Assembly: GCA_047600605.1 (NCBI GenBank)
Contig: JASGKK010000003.1
Location: 186,001-250,000, forward strand
Length of the DNA: 64,000 bases
DNA from: CAYMZZ01 sp047600605
GTDB taxonomy: Bacteria > Bacteroidota > Bacteroidia > Chitinophagales > Chitinophagaceae
Direction: 5' to 3'
Position numbers and translations under genes: made by a program. Shown here piece by piece: positions 35,088-43,276 of the stretch. The notes beneath the pieces are model-generated. The model did not search any database. It was not told the DNA's origin and saw only the letters and a list, made by a program, of their open reading frames with translations. Within the stretch, counting starts at the first letter, position 1; each line of letters starts with the position of its first letter.

Positions 35088-36863
35088 TCAATCGATCCGC
35101 ATCGTTTGTGTATACTCATTGAGTGTGATCGTATAGGTACCGGCTACTGAAGGTGTTTTGAAATCACCGCCGCCATCCCACTTTATGCTGCGGGTTACAC
35201 CGGTTGCATTATTACCCCCGCTGTTGTCTTCATAATCAAAAGCTCCCCAGTCATTGCCGGCCAGGAACTTGATTGATTTATCAGCTTTCAGCGCAACGGT
35301 AAGTGTCCATACACCATTACCATTATAGGTCATTTGCGGTGAGCTGCCGGGGCTCCAGTCAGGCACACCCTGTATACCATCGCCTACAAGCCGCATTTCT
35401 GTAGCGGGACTTATTTCGTACTTAATATTGTCAACATTGCGGCCATCCCACATCACACGATAACGTCCGTTGGCACTTACAGCGGGGAAATTGTTACCGC
35501 CGTTTACCTCCATAGTGCTGCCACTGCCACCCGAGGTTCCGTAGCTGCGTGTCTGATCTACAGCAATATCTCCGCTATTCCAGGTATTATTATCGATCAT
35601 CTTCCACTGACCGGCAGTGGTAAGATTGGTCAGTCCCACAAAAAGATTGGTGGCTGCTGCACCCATGGCGTAGGTGGGGAATGTATTGCCTGGCTCCCAG
35701 TCTGCACCGGTGCCTCCGCCTACAAAGCCCATACGACCCGGACGAATATCGTATTTGAGTGTGCTGCGGTTGATACTGATGCGGTATACACCTGTTGTAG
35801 CCACAGTAAAGTTATCGGGGCTGCCGGCTACCATATTACCACCTGTGCCACCATAGTTTACATCCCAGCTGCGGCCCTGTGTTACTTTAAATTGTGCGCC
35901 TGCAGGCAGATAGATGTAAATAAAGTAAGTGCTGTTGAGTACATCACTGCGCAGATCGCGAATGAGTTCAGGAGCCGTTTCCGGTGTCCAGTCGTTGCCA
36001 TACCCTGAAGCAGCCTGATAACTGCCGGGCAGATAAAAACGGGCAATAGGGAAATAACTTTCGACACTCACATTATAGGCAGCAGAGTAAGAAACTGCAC
36101 CCTGTGCGGTAGTCGCTTTAAGCCGGTAAGCTACTGTACCTGTGTTGCCGCCGGGAATACCCACGGTAAGCGCGGTTGTATTGATCTCGCCCTGCGTCAT
36201 GGCATGGCTGAAAATATTCGTACCGAGATCTATTTCATGTATCGTAGCGAAGTTTCGTGTGGCAGAATCATACTGCAGCACATAGTGCACATCACCACTG
36301 TATCCGTTGAAAGCTGCCGTCCAGGAAAAAGTAAGTGCGTTTTGAGAAGCGGTTGCCAACGCACAAACCACCGATGATTTGTCACTGGTCAGCACCGCGG
36401 GGTCATTGTAAGGTGTAACAGTGAGCTTGATGGTATTGGACACATAACGCTCATTGTTATTGGCGTATGAACTGAATACGCGTACATCCAGCTCATAGGG
36501 TGATCCCAGTTGAAACCCGTAATTCAGCAAAATTGCATTCAGCTCTTTACCTGTAAGCGATGTATGTAGCTCACGTGTAATAGTCTTTGAAGTGGCCTTT
36601 GTGAAATTGCGGTTAGTAGAATCAATCTCCAGCACAAATTTTACCGTATTGCTGTCTGTTGCATAATTGGGATTGGTCCAGTTAAAATTAACCACGCTGT
36701 TAAGCGAATCTGCCGGAGTGGGAGCAATAGTGGTTACATTGGCGGTAAGTGTTACAGCCGACCCGTTTTCGTAATAAGGCAGATCTTCTACCTTATTGCA
36801 GGCGCTAAACGTGGTGAAAGCGGCTGCAAAGAGGAACAGGAGTTTATTTATATTGTTGCGCAT
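35088..36863 (-). CDS. SusF/SusE-type starch-binding outer-membrane lipoprotein
   Basis: 591 aa lipoprotein (FTTFSAC lipobox). The N-terminal SusE-type domain (ALTANVTTIAPTP..., WTNPNYATDSNTVKFVLEID) is followed by a second Ig-like unit and by repeated carbohydrate-binding modules in the C-terminal half (FYLPGSYQAASGYGNDWTPETAPEL, GFVGGGTGADWEPGN, MRLVGDGIQGVPDWSPGSSPQM). Each of these pairs a WxP-type site with a strand ending in Y-x-I, as in SusE/SusF starch-binding modules. It has no enzymatic residues and probably holds alpha-glucan at the surface. Last gene of the operon, 21 nt after SusE. Confidence 0.85.
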   Translation of the reverse strand: MRNNINKLLFLFAAAFTTFSACNKVEDLPYYENGSAVTLTANVTTIAPTPADSLNSVVNFNWTNPNYATDSNTVKFVLEIDSTNRNFTKATSKTITRELHTSLTGKELNAILLNYGFQLGSPYELDVRVFSSYANNNERYVSNTIKLTVTPYNDPAVLTSDKSSVVCALATASQNALTFSWTAAFNGYSGDVHYVLQYDSATRNFATIHEIDLGTNIFSHAMTQGEINTTALTVGIPGGNTGTVAYRLKATTAQGAVSYSAAYNVSVESYFPIARFYLPGSYQAASGYGNDWTPETAPELIRDLRSDVLNSTYFIYIYLPAGAQFKVTQGRSWDVNYGGTGGNMVAGSPDNFTVATTGVYRISINRSTLKYDIRPGRMGFVGGGTGADWEPGNTFPTYAMGAAATNLFVGLTNLTTAGQWKMIDNNTWNSGDIAVDQTRSYGTSGGSGSTMEVNGGNNFPAVSANGRYRVMWDGRNVDNIKYEISPATEMRLVGDGIQGVPDWSPGSSPQMTYNGNGVWTLTVALKADKSIKFLAGNDWGAFDYEDNSGGNNATGVTRSIKWDGGGDFKTPSVAGTYTITLNEYTQTMRID

Positions 36864-36884
36864 GTTAGTTGGCTTTAAAAGTGA

Positions 36885-37718
36885 TTACAGTTTGGTGAGT
36901 GTATACTTGCCGCGCTGGAAGTCTACCACAACTTTATATTTACCGCCGGCAGCAGGAGCTTTCAGATCACTGCCTTCGGCTTTAAAATCATCACCATTCA
37001 CATTATTACCGTTTCCTGCGCCAACTCCACCGTATTTATGCGACCAGTCTCCGTATACCGGCACAAAGAGAAAAGAACCATCTCCGGCAAGTTCGATACT
37101 GGGCAATTCATACAGGGTGGCACTTACCTGTGTAAAACGCTGGCTCAGCAGTTCTGCATCACCACCAGCCATCCAGCTGGCAGGGGTAGCGCCGCCGGTA
37201 ATATAGAGTTTGCCTCCTGAAGGCGGTGTCACCTTGGGCGGAATGGCATATGGTGTGACGGTATAACGCAATACATTTGAATACAGGGTACCGGCACCCA
37301 GCGAACCCATGCTGGCCTTCACCCGTACTTCCACATCGCGTGGCACACCAGGCACCAGCAGCAATTGGTTGAGCAGGTAATCATTGAACTGACCGATGGT
37401 AAACGCGACAGTAAGATCACGGCTCACAGCCACTGATTGTTTATTGGCGCTGTTGAATCCGGCGCCAGCCATATCAATTTCAACTACATAGTTTACGTCA
37501 TGTGAGCTCACGCCGGTATTGAACCGGTAATCGGGGTTGGTCCAGGAAAGTTTTACAGCCTGGTTATCTGCATTGGCAAATGCCAGGTTGATGGTACTGG
37601 TAGAAGCGGTCAGCACAGGTGCTGTACCTCCTTCAAACATTACCTGATTCTCATCCTTCTTGCAGGCCACCATTGCAAGGGCCAGCAGCGTGGAAAAGAT
37701 GATTGAATATTTTTTCAT
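36885..37718 (-). CDS. SusE-domain outer-membrane lipoprotein
   Basis: 277 aa; lipobox ALAMVAC. N-terminal SusE domain (APVLTASTSTINLAFANADNQAVKLSWTNPDYRF, NYVVEIDMAGAGF) and one C-terminal starch-binding-like module (LYITGGATPASWMAGGDAELLSQ...GKYKVVVDFQRGKYTLTKL). It is shorter than classical SusE by having a single binding module. It lies between SusD (23 nt) and the larger SusF-like gene (21 nt), the standard susCDEF order. Binds alpha-glucan at the cell surface by family inference. Confidence 0.87.
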   Translation of the reverse strand: MKKYSIIFSTLLALAMVACKKDENQVMFEGGTAPVLTASTSTINLAFANADNQAVKLSWTNPDYRFNTGVSSHDVNYVVEIDMAGAGFNSANKQSVAVSRDLTVAFTIGQFNDYLLNQLLLVPGVPRDVEVRVKASMGSLGAGTLYSNVLRYTVTPYAIPPKVTPPSGGKLYITGGATPASWMAGGDAELLSQRFTQVSATLYELPSIELAGDGSFLFVPVYGDWSHKYGGVGAGNGNNVNGDDFKAEGSDLKAPAAGGKYKVVVDFQRGKYTLTKL

Positions 37719-37741
37719 ATTGAAGCTTTTTCAGGTTATGA

Positions 37742-39352
37742 TTAATAATCGTCGTTCTGTGTAAGATTGGGGTTGGCGGTACGGTTGGCAGAAGGTATCG
37801 GGAAAATATTATACTTATCTGCTACTGCCGTTCCGGAAGAAACACCCCCTTTCCAGGGCCAGAGATAGGTGCCTGCAGTGAGTAAGCCATAACGCACCAG
37901 GTCTGTACGACGATGCCCTTCCCAATACAATTCACGTCCACGCTCATCGAGTACAAACCGGAGTGTAAGGTCGGCCTGGCTCACATTTCCGCTATTATTA
38001 CCATAAGCCCGCTGACGCATCAGGTTAACATAGTTGGTGGCAGTACCCAGATCGCCGCCTGTGCCACCTCTCAATACAGCTTCTGTATAGATCAGGTACA
38101 TTTCAGGCAGGCGGAATACAGGGAAATCAATATCGGAGTAGTCGCGGTTGTTATCAGAAACAGGCGCTCCGTCTGATCGTATGTTCTTGTACTTATTTAC
38201 ATGCAGGCCATTGCTGAAATTGGTCACATCGCTGATAGCGATCTGTGCGGGGCTGGTACCAAATGCAGATGTGGTAAAGAGTGCACGTTTATCGGTACCA
38301 CCTGAAAGATCCTGAAACAGGTCGGCCAGGCCTTTGGTAGCCCGATAACCAAACCAGCCACTACCCACACCAAAATCATCATGATCGTCGCCGGAGGCGG
38401 CGTGTACAAAGAATGTGGTATTTCCATAAGCCTGCGTGCGGCGGCCATCGCAGTTGATCGCAAACATAAACTCACTGCTGCGTTTGTCATTATCCGCCAT
38501 AAACAGCTCGGCGTAATTGGAGTGCAGGCTATAGCCGGCGTCAATTACCTTTTTAGCATACGTGATCGCATCTGTATAACGGGCAGTACCTGTATATACA
38601 CCAGCATTGAGATACAGGCGGGCCATTAATGCCCAGGCAGCACCCTGGTCAGCACGGCCGTACTCGAGTGTACGAGGCTGAGCCAGTTCAGTTTCTACAG
38701 CCTTCAGTTCAGTTTCTACATATGCAAACAGGTCGGCACGGCTGATCTCTCCCGGCAGGTCGGTTCCTATTTTGCTTTCTTCTGTAATAAAAGTGGATTT
38801 ACCAAACAGATCAAGCATTACCCAGTAATTGAAAGCACGGAGAAAACGGGCCTCTGCACGGCTTTTGCGGATATCGTCGGCATCTACACCTGAAATGCTG
38901 CGCTCGCCCAGTTTGGCATCTGTTGATTCGCGCAGGTATTCATTGATCAGTGTAATGTTATAAATAGGACGTGCATAAATACCACGCAGGAAGGGATCGG
39001 AAGCAGTCCAGCGCATGTTATGAAAATCCTGGATGGTCTGATCATTCCAGGCCACTACTGCTTCATCTGTCGGCAACTCCTGACAGTTGAAGAACATGCG
39101 TATAAAAGCTACCTGTGACCCTTCATCAAGACCACCGGCAATATCCGGCTGACCAGAAGGGCCGGCATTACCTGTAATAGACAGTGTGCCGTACAGCTTG
39201 GCAAGAACCGATTTGTAACCGGCCGCCGTACTATAGGTTTTTTCCGGAGTCAGGTCATTTTGCGGGAACAGATCCAGCTTTTTGGCACAACTGGCCAGCA
39301 TCAGCAGTCCCATCAGACCTCCCAGTAATGTTATTGTTGTATGACGTTTCAT
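37742..39352 (-). CDS. susD: RagB/SusD-family outer-membrane lipoprotein of the Sus alpha-glucan operon
   Basis: 536 aa. The frame is open to 39388, but the ATG at 39352 starts the signal peptide MKRHTTITLLGGLMGLLMLASC with its lipobox. SusD motifs: AEARFLRAFNYWVMLDLFGK, RLPEMYLIYTEAVLRGG, RFVLDERGRELYWEGHRRTDLVRYG and FPIPSANRTANPNLTQNDDY at the C-terminus. It is located 22 nt after SusC and 23 nt before SusE. With a secreted GH13 amylase in the same run, it likely binds starch or related glucan. Confidence 0.93.
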   Translation of the reverse strand: MKRHTTITLLGGLMGLLMLASCAKKLDLFPQNDLTPEKTYSTAAGYKSVLAKLYGTLSITGNAGPSGQPDIAGGLDEGSQVAFIRMFFNCQELPTDEAVVAWNDQTIQDFHNMRWTASDPFLRGIYARPIYNITLINEYLRESTDAKLGERSISGVDADDIRKSRAEARFLRAFNYWVMLDLFGKSTFITEESKIGTDLPGEISRADLFAYVETELKAVETELAQPRTLEYGRADQGAAWALMARLYLNAGVYTGTARYTDAITYAKKVIDAGYSLHSNYAELFMADNDKRSSEFMFAINCDGRRTQAYGNTTFFVHAASGDDHDDFGVGSGWFGYRATKGLADLFQDLSGGTDKRALFTTSAFGTSPAQIAISDVTNFSNGLHVNKYKNIRSDGAPVSDNNRDYSDIDFPVFRLPEMYLIYTEAVLRGGTGGDLGTATNYVNLMRQRAYGNNSGNVSQADLTLRFVLDERGRELYWEGHRRTDLVRYGLLTAGTYLWPWKGGVSSGTAVADKYNIFPIPSANRTANPNLTQNDDY

Positions 39353-39374
39353 ATCTTTCAATCGTTTATTGTTT

Positions 39375-42300
39375 TTAGAAATCAACACTCAGACCCAGTG
39401 CATAAATGCGGGGACGTGGATAGATATTGTTATCTACACCAGAGTCGCTGGCATTTTCAGGATCAAGACCTCTGTACTTCGTAATCACAAATACATTCTG
39501 TACGTTGGCCGATACACGCAGATTGGTGTTGGCGCCCAGTACGCTTCCTGCATTATAGCCGATATTGATATTATCAAGACGGAAGAAGGAAGCATTCTCA
39601 ATGTAATAATCAGAGAGATACTGATTGTTGTTGAACTGGGTTCTCAGATAATAGTCAGATGACGCGTTGCCGATAAAGTTGACCGGATTCTTGATAGTAC
39701 GCAATACACCGTTGTTGGAGAAAAAGTTATTGTACAGGTAGTTGCCAAAGGAACCGTGACCACTCAGACCCAGTGTCCATTTATTGGCAGTAAGCTGTGT
39801 GTTGATACCGAGCAATACATCAGGAGCCGGTTTTTTGTACAGGTAACGGTCGGCATCATCTGTACGTCCGTCGCGGTTGATATCATCATACAATCCTTCG
39901 ATGGGTTTGCCGGTAGCCTGATCATATACCTGTTTGTATACAAAGAAGGTATACGGAGCATAGCCTACAGTAAACTTACCAATGTTGTTGCCTGTGCCAC
40001 CCGCGATACCACTCACATCAATACCCTTAAAGCCAGGATCCTGTTGTTTGAGCAGGTTGGTGATCTTGTTTTTGTTGTAGGTAAAGTTGAAACCAAAATC
40101 CCAGGTCAGCCCCTGTGTCTTAACCGGTGTGGTATTCAATACAAACTCAATACCCTTGTTTTCCATATTACCTACGTTGGTAAGCAGGGTGATATCAAAG
40201 TTGGAACCCGGAGCCACAGGGATCACACTCAGCAGGTCTTTGGTCTTTTTCTGATATACGTCCACTGAACCGGAGATACGATTGTTGAAGAAACTGAAGT
40301 CGAGACCGATATTGGTAGTCTGTGTAGTTTCCCATTTGATGTTGGCATCATAAGCCGAAGGGCGCAGGAAGAAATAATAGGAGCTGCCAAACATATACTG
40401 TGCAGAGATCGTACTCTGTGAGTAGCGCGGCAGGTAAGAGTAATAAGCAATACCATCCTGCTGACCGGTTTCACCCCAGCTGGCACGCAGCTTCAGGTCA
40501 GATACAGCGCGCGAAAAGCGGAAGAACTGATCTTTCAGCTTCCAGGCTACTGCCACAGCAGGGAAATAACCTACGCGTGTTTCGGGAGAAAACTTGGAGC
40601 TGGCATCACGTCTTACAGAAGCCGTAAGCAGGTATTTATCTGCTATGGTAAAGTTGACCCGCCCCAGGTATGATTCAAGCCTGTACTGCGGCTTATCTGT
40701 CAGGAAGGTTGGCTCCGATCCGGCGATGGTGTCTTTCTTTGCCGGATTGTTGGGATCCGCCACGGCACGATAGCTGAATGAAGGATAGTTGTTTACGTTG
40801 GTAAAGAAATCCTGGTAGCTATGCGTGAGCAATACATCAAATTTACTGTTGATGCTCTTGATCTCTTTGGCATAAAACAGGGAAATATCTGCCAGGTAGT
40901 TCTCTTTACTTTGTTTGTAATAAGTTCTGCGGCCACCTGTTTTATAATTGGTAGCAGAGTTGGAATCAATATTGTCATTGCCGGTACCCCAGCCATTATC
41001 CATACCCAGGTTGGCCTGCAGATGCAGATCGGGCAGGAAATGGAATTTGTAATCCAACTGCACATTACCGATCAGACGACGCACGCGTGATGTATTGTCG
41101 CGGAGCTTAAGTAATGCCACGGGGTTGCGGGTAGAAAGATCAATTGGCAGACCATTTGCCTGCAGCCATTCATAATAACCGCCATATTTACCACCATTGA
41201 CCGGTTGCGTGGGATCAAATGCCACAGCAGAACCAATAGCACCACCATCAGCAAACTGATTTTCGGTCTGGCTTCCCTTTACGCTCAGTGTAACGGTCAG
41301 GTGATCGTCAAAGAATTTGGGTGACAGGTTCAGACCGGCTGAGTAGCGGTTGAACTTATCCGTTTTCAGAATACCTTCCTGGCTCAGATAACCCAGGCTG
41401 ATACGGTAAGGCATATTTTTTACAGAACCGCTGGCGCTGATATTATGATTGGTAGTCAGTGCCAGTTGATAGATCTGATCCTGCCAGTCTGTATTGGATG
41501 TACCCAACAGGTTTTTGTACGTGTTGTTGCCGGTAGCAATAGCATCATCGGTGATCACTTTACGGATCTCATCGGCCGACATTACATCTACTTTCTTGGC
41601 AATCTTGCTGGCAGATACCAGCGTATTGTAGTTGAAGCGGGGTTTACCTTTCGCTCCTTTTTTGGTAGTAACGATGATCACACCATTTGAAGCGCGTGAC
41701 CCGTAAAGAGCCGTGGCTGAGGCGTCTTTCAGTACGCTCATTGACTCAATATCATCGGGGTTGATCGTATTGAGCAGGTTGGCAGAGCCGGCAATACCGT
41801 TACTTTCTACCGGTACACCATCAATTACGATCAATGGTTCATTGCTGGCATTGAGTGAAGCGCCACCTCTGATACGGATACGGCTGCCGCCACCGGCTGA
41901 GCCGCCGCCTGAAGTGATCTGCAAGCCGGCCACCTTGCCCTGCAGCAGTTGCTCCGATGAAGGAATGTTGCCTTTCTGGAAATCTTTGGCTGATACCGAA
42001 GTAACCGCACCGGTCAGATCTCCGCGTTTACGTGTACCATAGGCAATCACCACCACTTCACCCAGCGCAGCATTGTTGACCTCGAGGTTAACATTGATCT
42101 GCGTTTTTCCTTCAATACTCAACTCCTGGGAGTTGTAACCAATAGAAGAAAAAATAAGTGTGGTAGCCGATGAGCTCACCGAAATGCGATACTCACCATT
42201 GACATCTGTTTGTGTGCCAGTAGTGGTGCCTTTTACAGATACTGAAACACCCGACAGCGCTGAGCCATCTTTGGAGTCCGTAACCTTTCCGGTGATTACC

Positions 42301-42380
42301 CTGTCTTGTGAAATGGAAACGAGTGATAGAAAAAGCATCGAGAATGCCATCAATGCCTTTTGCAGGTTGTTGCAGGACAT
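39375..42380 (-). CDS. susC: SusC-family TonB-linked outer-membrane transporter of the Sus alpha-glucan operon
   Basis: 1001 aa. The open frame reaches a TTG at 42386; the ATG at 42380 (MSCNNLQKALMAFSMLFLSLVSIS) is preferred. Carboxypeptidase-regulatory-like N-domain (VITGKVTDSKDGSALSGVSVSVKGT), LGEVVVIAYGTRKRGDLTGAV, plug (VLKDASATALYGSRASNGVIIVTTKKG) and barrel ending RIYALGLSVDF. It imports oligosaccharides with SusD as lid. Upstream lie a GCAATCGTTA motif next to the start codon and an imperfect palindrome at 42424-42450, so regulation by the adjacent NrtR-type and/or a LacI-type factor is likely. Confidence 0.94.
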   Translation of the reverse strand: MSCNNLQKALMAFSMLFLSLVSISQDRVITGKVTDSKDGSALSGVSVSVKGTTTGTQTDVNGEYRISVSSSATTLIFSSIGYNSQELSIEGKTQINVNLEVNNAALGEVVVIAYGTRKRGDLTGAVTSVSAKDFQKGNIPSSEQLLQGKVAGLQITSGGGSAGGGSRIRIRGGASLNASNEPLIVIDGVPVESNGIAGSANLLNTINPDDIESMSVLKDASATALYGSRASNGVIIVTTKKGAKGKPRFNYNTLVSASKIAKKVDVMSADEIRKVITDDAIATGNNTYKNLLGTSNTDWQDQIYQLALTTNHNISASGSVKNMPYRISLGYLSQEGILKTDKFNRYSAGLNLSPKFFDDHLTVTLSVKGSQTENQFADGGAIGSAVAFDPTQPVNGGKYGGYYEWLQANGLPIDLSTRNPVALLKLRDNTSRVRRLIGNVQLDYKFHFLPDLHLQANLGMDNGWGTGNDNIDSNSATNYKTGGRRTYYKQSKENYLADISLFYAKEIKSINSKFDVLLTHSYQDFFTNVNNYPSFSYRAVADPNNPAKKDTIAGSEPTFLTDKPQYRLESYLGRVNFTIADKYLLTASVRRDASSKFSPETRVGYFPAVAVAWKLKDQFFRFSRAVSDLKLRASWGETGQQDGIAYYSYLPRYSQSTISAQYMFGSSYYFFLRPSAYDANIKWETTQTTNIGLDFSFFNNRISGSVDVYQKKTKDLLSVIPVAPGSNFDITLLTNVGNMENKGIEFVLNTTPVKTQGLTWDFGFNFTYNKNKITNLLKQQDPGFKGIDVSGIAGGTGNNIGKFTVGYAPYTFFVYKQVYDQATGKPIEGLYDDINRDGRTDDADRYLYKKPAPDVLLGINTQLTANKWTLGLSGHGSFGNYLYNNFFSNNGVLRTIKNPVNFIGNASSDYYLRTQFNNNQYLSDYYIENASFFRLDNINIGYNAGSVLGANTNLRVSANVQNVFVITKYRGLDPENASDSGVDNNIYPRPRIYALGLSVDF

Positions 42381-42382
42381 AA

Positions 42383-42392
42383 GCAATCGTTA
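42383..42392 (-). promoter_or_regulatory. GCAATCGTTA motif at the second SusC start
   Basis: Same CG-centred motif and same placement (3 nt before the ATG) as at the MFS gene. A second GATTGCTTA copy lies 16 nt further upstream. Confidence 0.4.
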
Positions 42393-42423
42393 AGTGTTAA
42401 GCAATCAGAATTTTTAGCAATAC

Positions 42424-42450
42424 AACAATGTGTATTTAGAACACAATGTT
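42424..42450. promoter_or_regulatory. imperfect palindrome in the SusC promoter region
   Basis: Arms AACAATGTGT and ACACAATGTT are complementary at 9 of 10 positions, separated by 7 nt. The core AATGTGT-N7-ACA recurs in the amylase promoter at 46240-46260. The adjacent NrtR-family gene is the likely source of the binding protein. Confidence 0.55.
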
Positions 42451-42518
42451 AAAGCATTTTTATTGTAGAAAAAATAAATTTTTCAAAAAAACCGCCGTGG
42501 CAGGGCTTTTCAGGGGTT

Positions 42519-43253
42519 TCAGGCAATAGCCACACGGGGGCCTCCGGCTTTGCGGCGGCCTGCCTTCCGTTTGAATTCGGGCTTGAGTTTGTACAGTTTA
42601 CCGGGACGATGAGGCACATCCTCTTCCATCTCATTGAGGTCTATCAGCCAATCCTTAATGGCAATCTTCTTGCGGAAATTACGCCGGTCGAGGTCTACCT
42701 GCAGGATAGCCTCGTATAGCTCCTGCAGTTCCCGTAACGAGAATTTTTCGGGCAGCAGGTTGAAAATCACCGGATGCTCCATGACCTGCTCGCGCAAACG
42801 GCCCAGGCAGGTATCCAGGATCAGCTTATGGTCAAAAGCCATTTTGCGGATATCCTTTACTGCATGCCACTGCAACTCATTGTTGGTAAGCCGCAGTTTC
42901 TGGTGTTTTACATCTATCAGGGAATAATAGGCGGTGGTAATAACCCGGCCGGAAGGGTGACGATCAATGGTACCAAATGTATGTACCTGCTCCAGGTATA
43001 CATCTTCCATACCCGTACGCTCCCGTAAAATACGGTAAGAGGCACTATCCAAATCCTCATCCGGTCTTACCAGGTCGCCCAGGAATGAATACTGTCCGGA
43101 AAATTCCTCGAGGTCAGACTTTATCAGTAATACCTTCAGCTGCTTCTCGTGATAACAAAAAATAACACAGTCAACAGAGATCGCAATATTAAAATACTCG
43201 AGGTGGCTGATCTTTTCCAGCTCCGCCGTTTTCAGGTTTGTTCCTTTTGCCAT
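42519..43253 (-). CDS. NrtR-type regulator (Nudix domain plus winged helix)
   Basis: 244 aa. N-terminal Nudix-like domain (SVDCVIFCYHEKQLKVLLIK, FLGDLVRPDEDLDSASYRILRERTGM), where the Nudix box is degenerate, so it is a sensor rather than a hydrolase. The C-terminal winged helix contains FNLLPEKFSLRELQELYEAILQVDLDRRNFRKK, the NrtR signature. Bacteroidota homologues such as AraR control sugar utilisation genes. It is located between the amylase (23 nt) and SusC, so it probably regulates this Sus locus in response to a sugar or sugar nucleotide. Basic tail RKAGRRKAGG at the C-terminus. Confidence 0.88.
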   Translation of the reverse strand: MAKGTNLKTAELEKISHLEYFNIAISVDCVIFCYHEKQLKVLLIKSDLEEFSGQYSFLGDLVRPDEDLDSASYRILRERTGMEDVYLEQVHTFGTIDRHPSGRVITTAYYSLIDVKHQKLRLTNNELQWHAVKDIRKMAFDHKLILDTCLGRLREQVMEHPVIFNLLPEKFSLRELQELYEAILQVDLDRRNFRKKIAIKDWLIDLNEMEEDVPHRPGKLYKLKPEFKRKAGRRKAGGPRVAIA

Positions 43254-43276
43254 ATCTGAGGGTTGCTAGCAGTAAT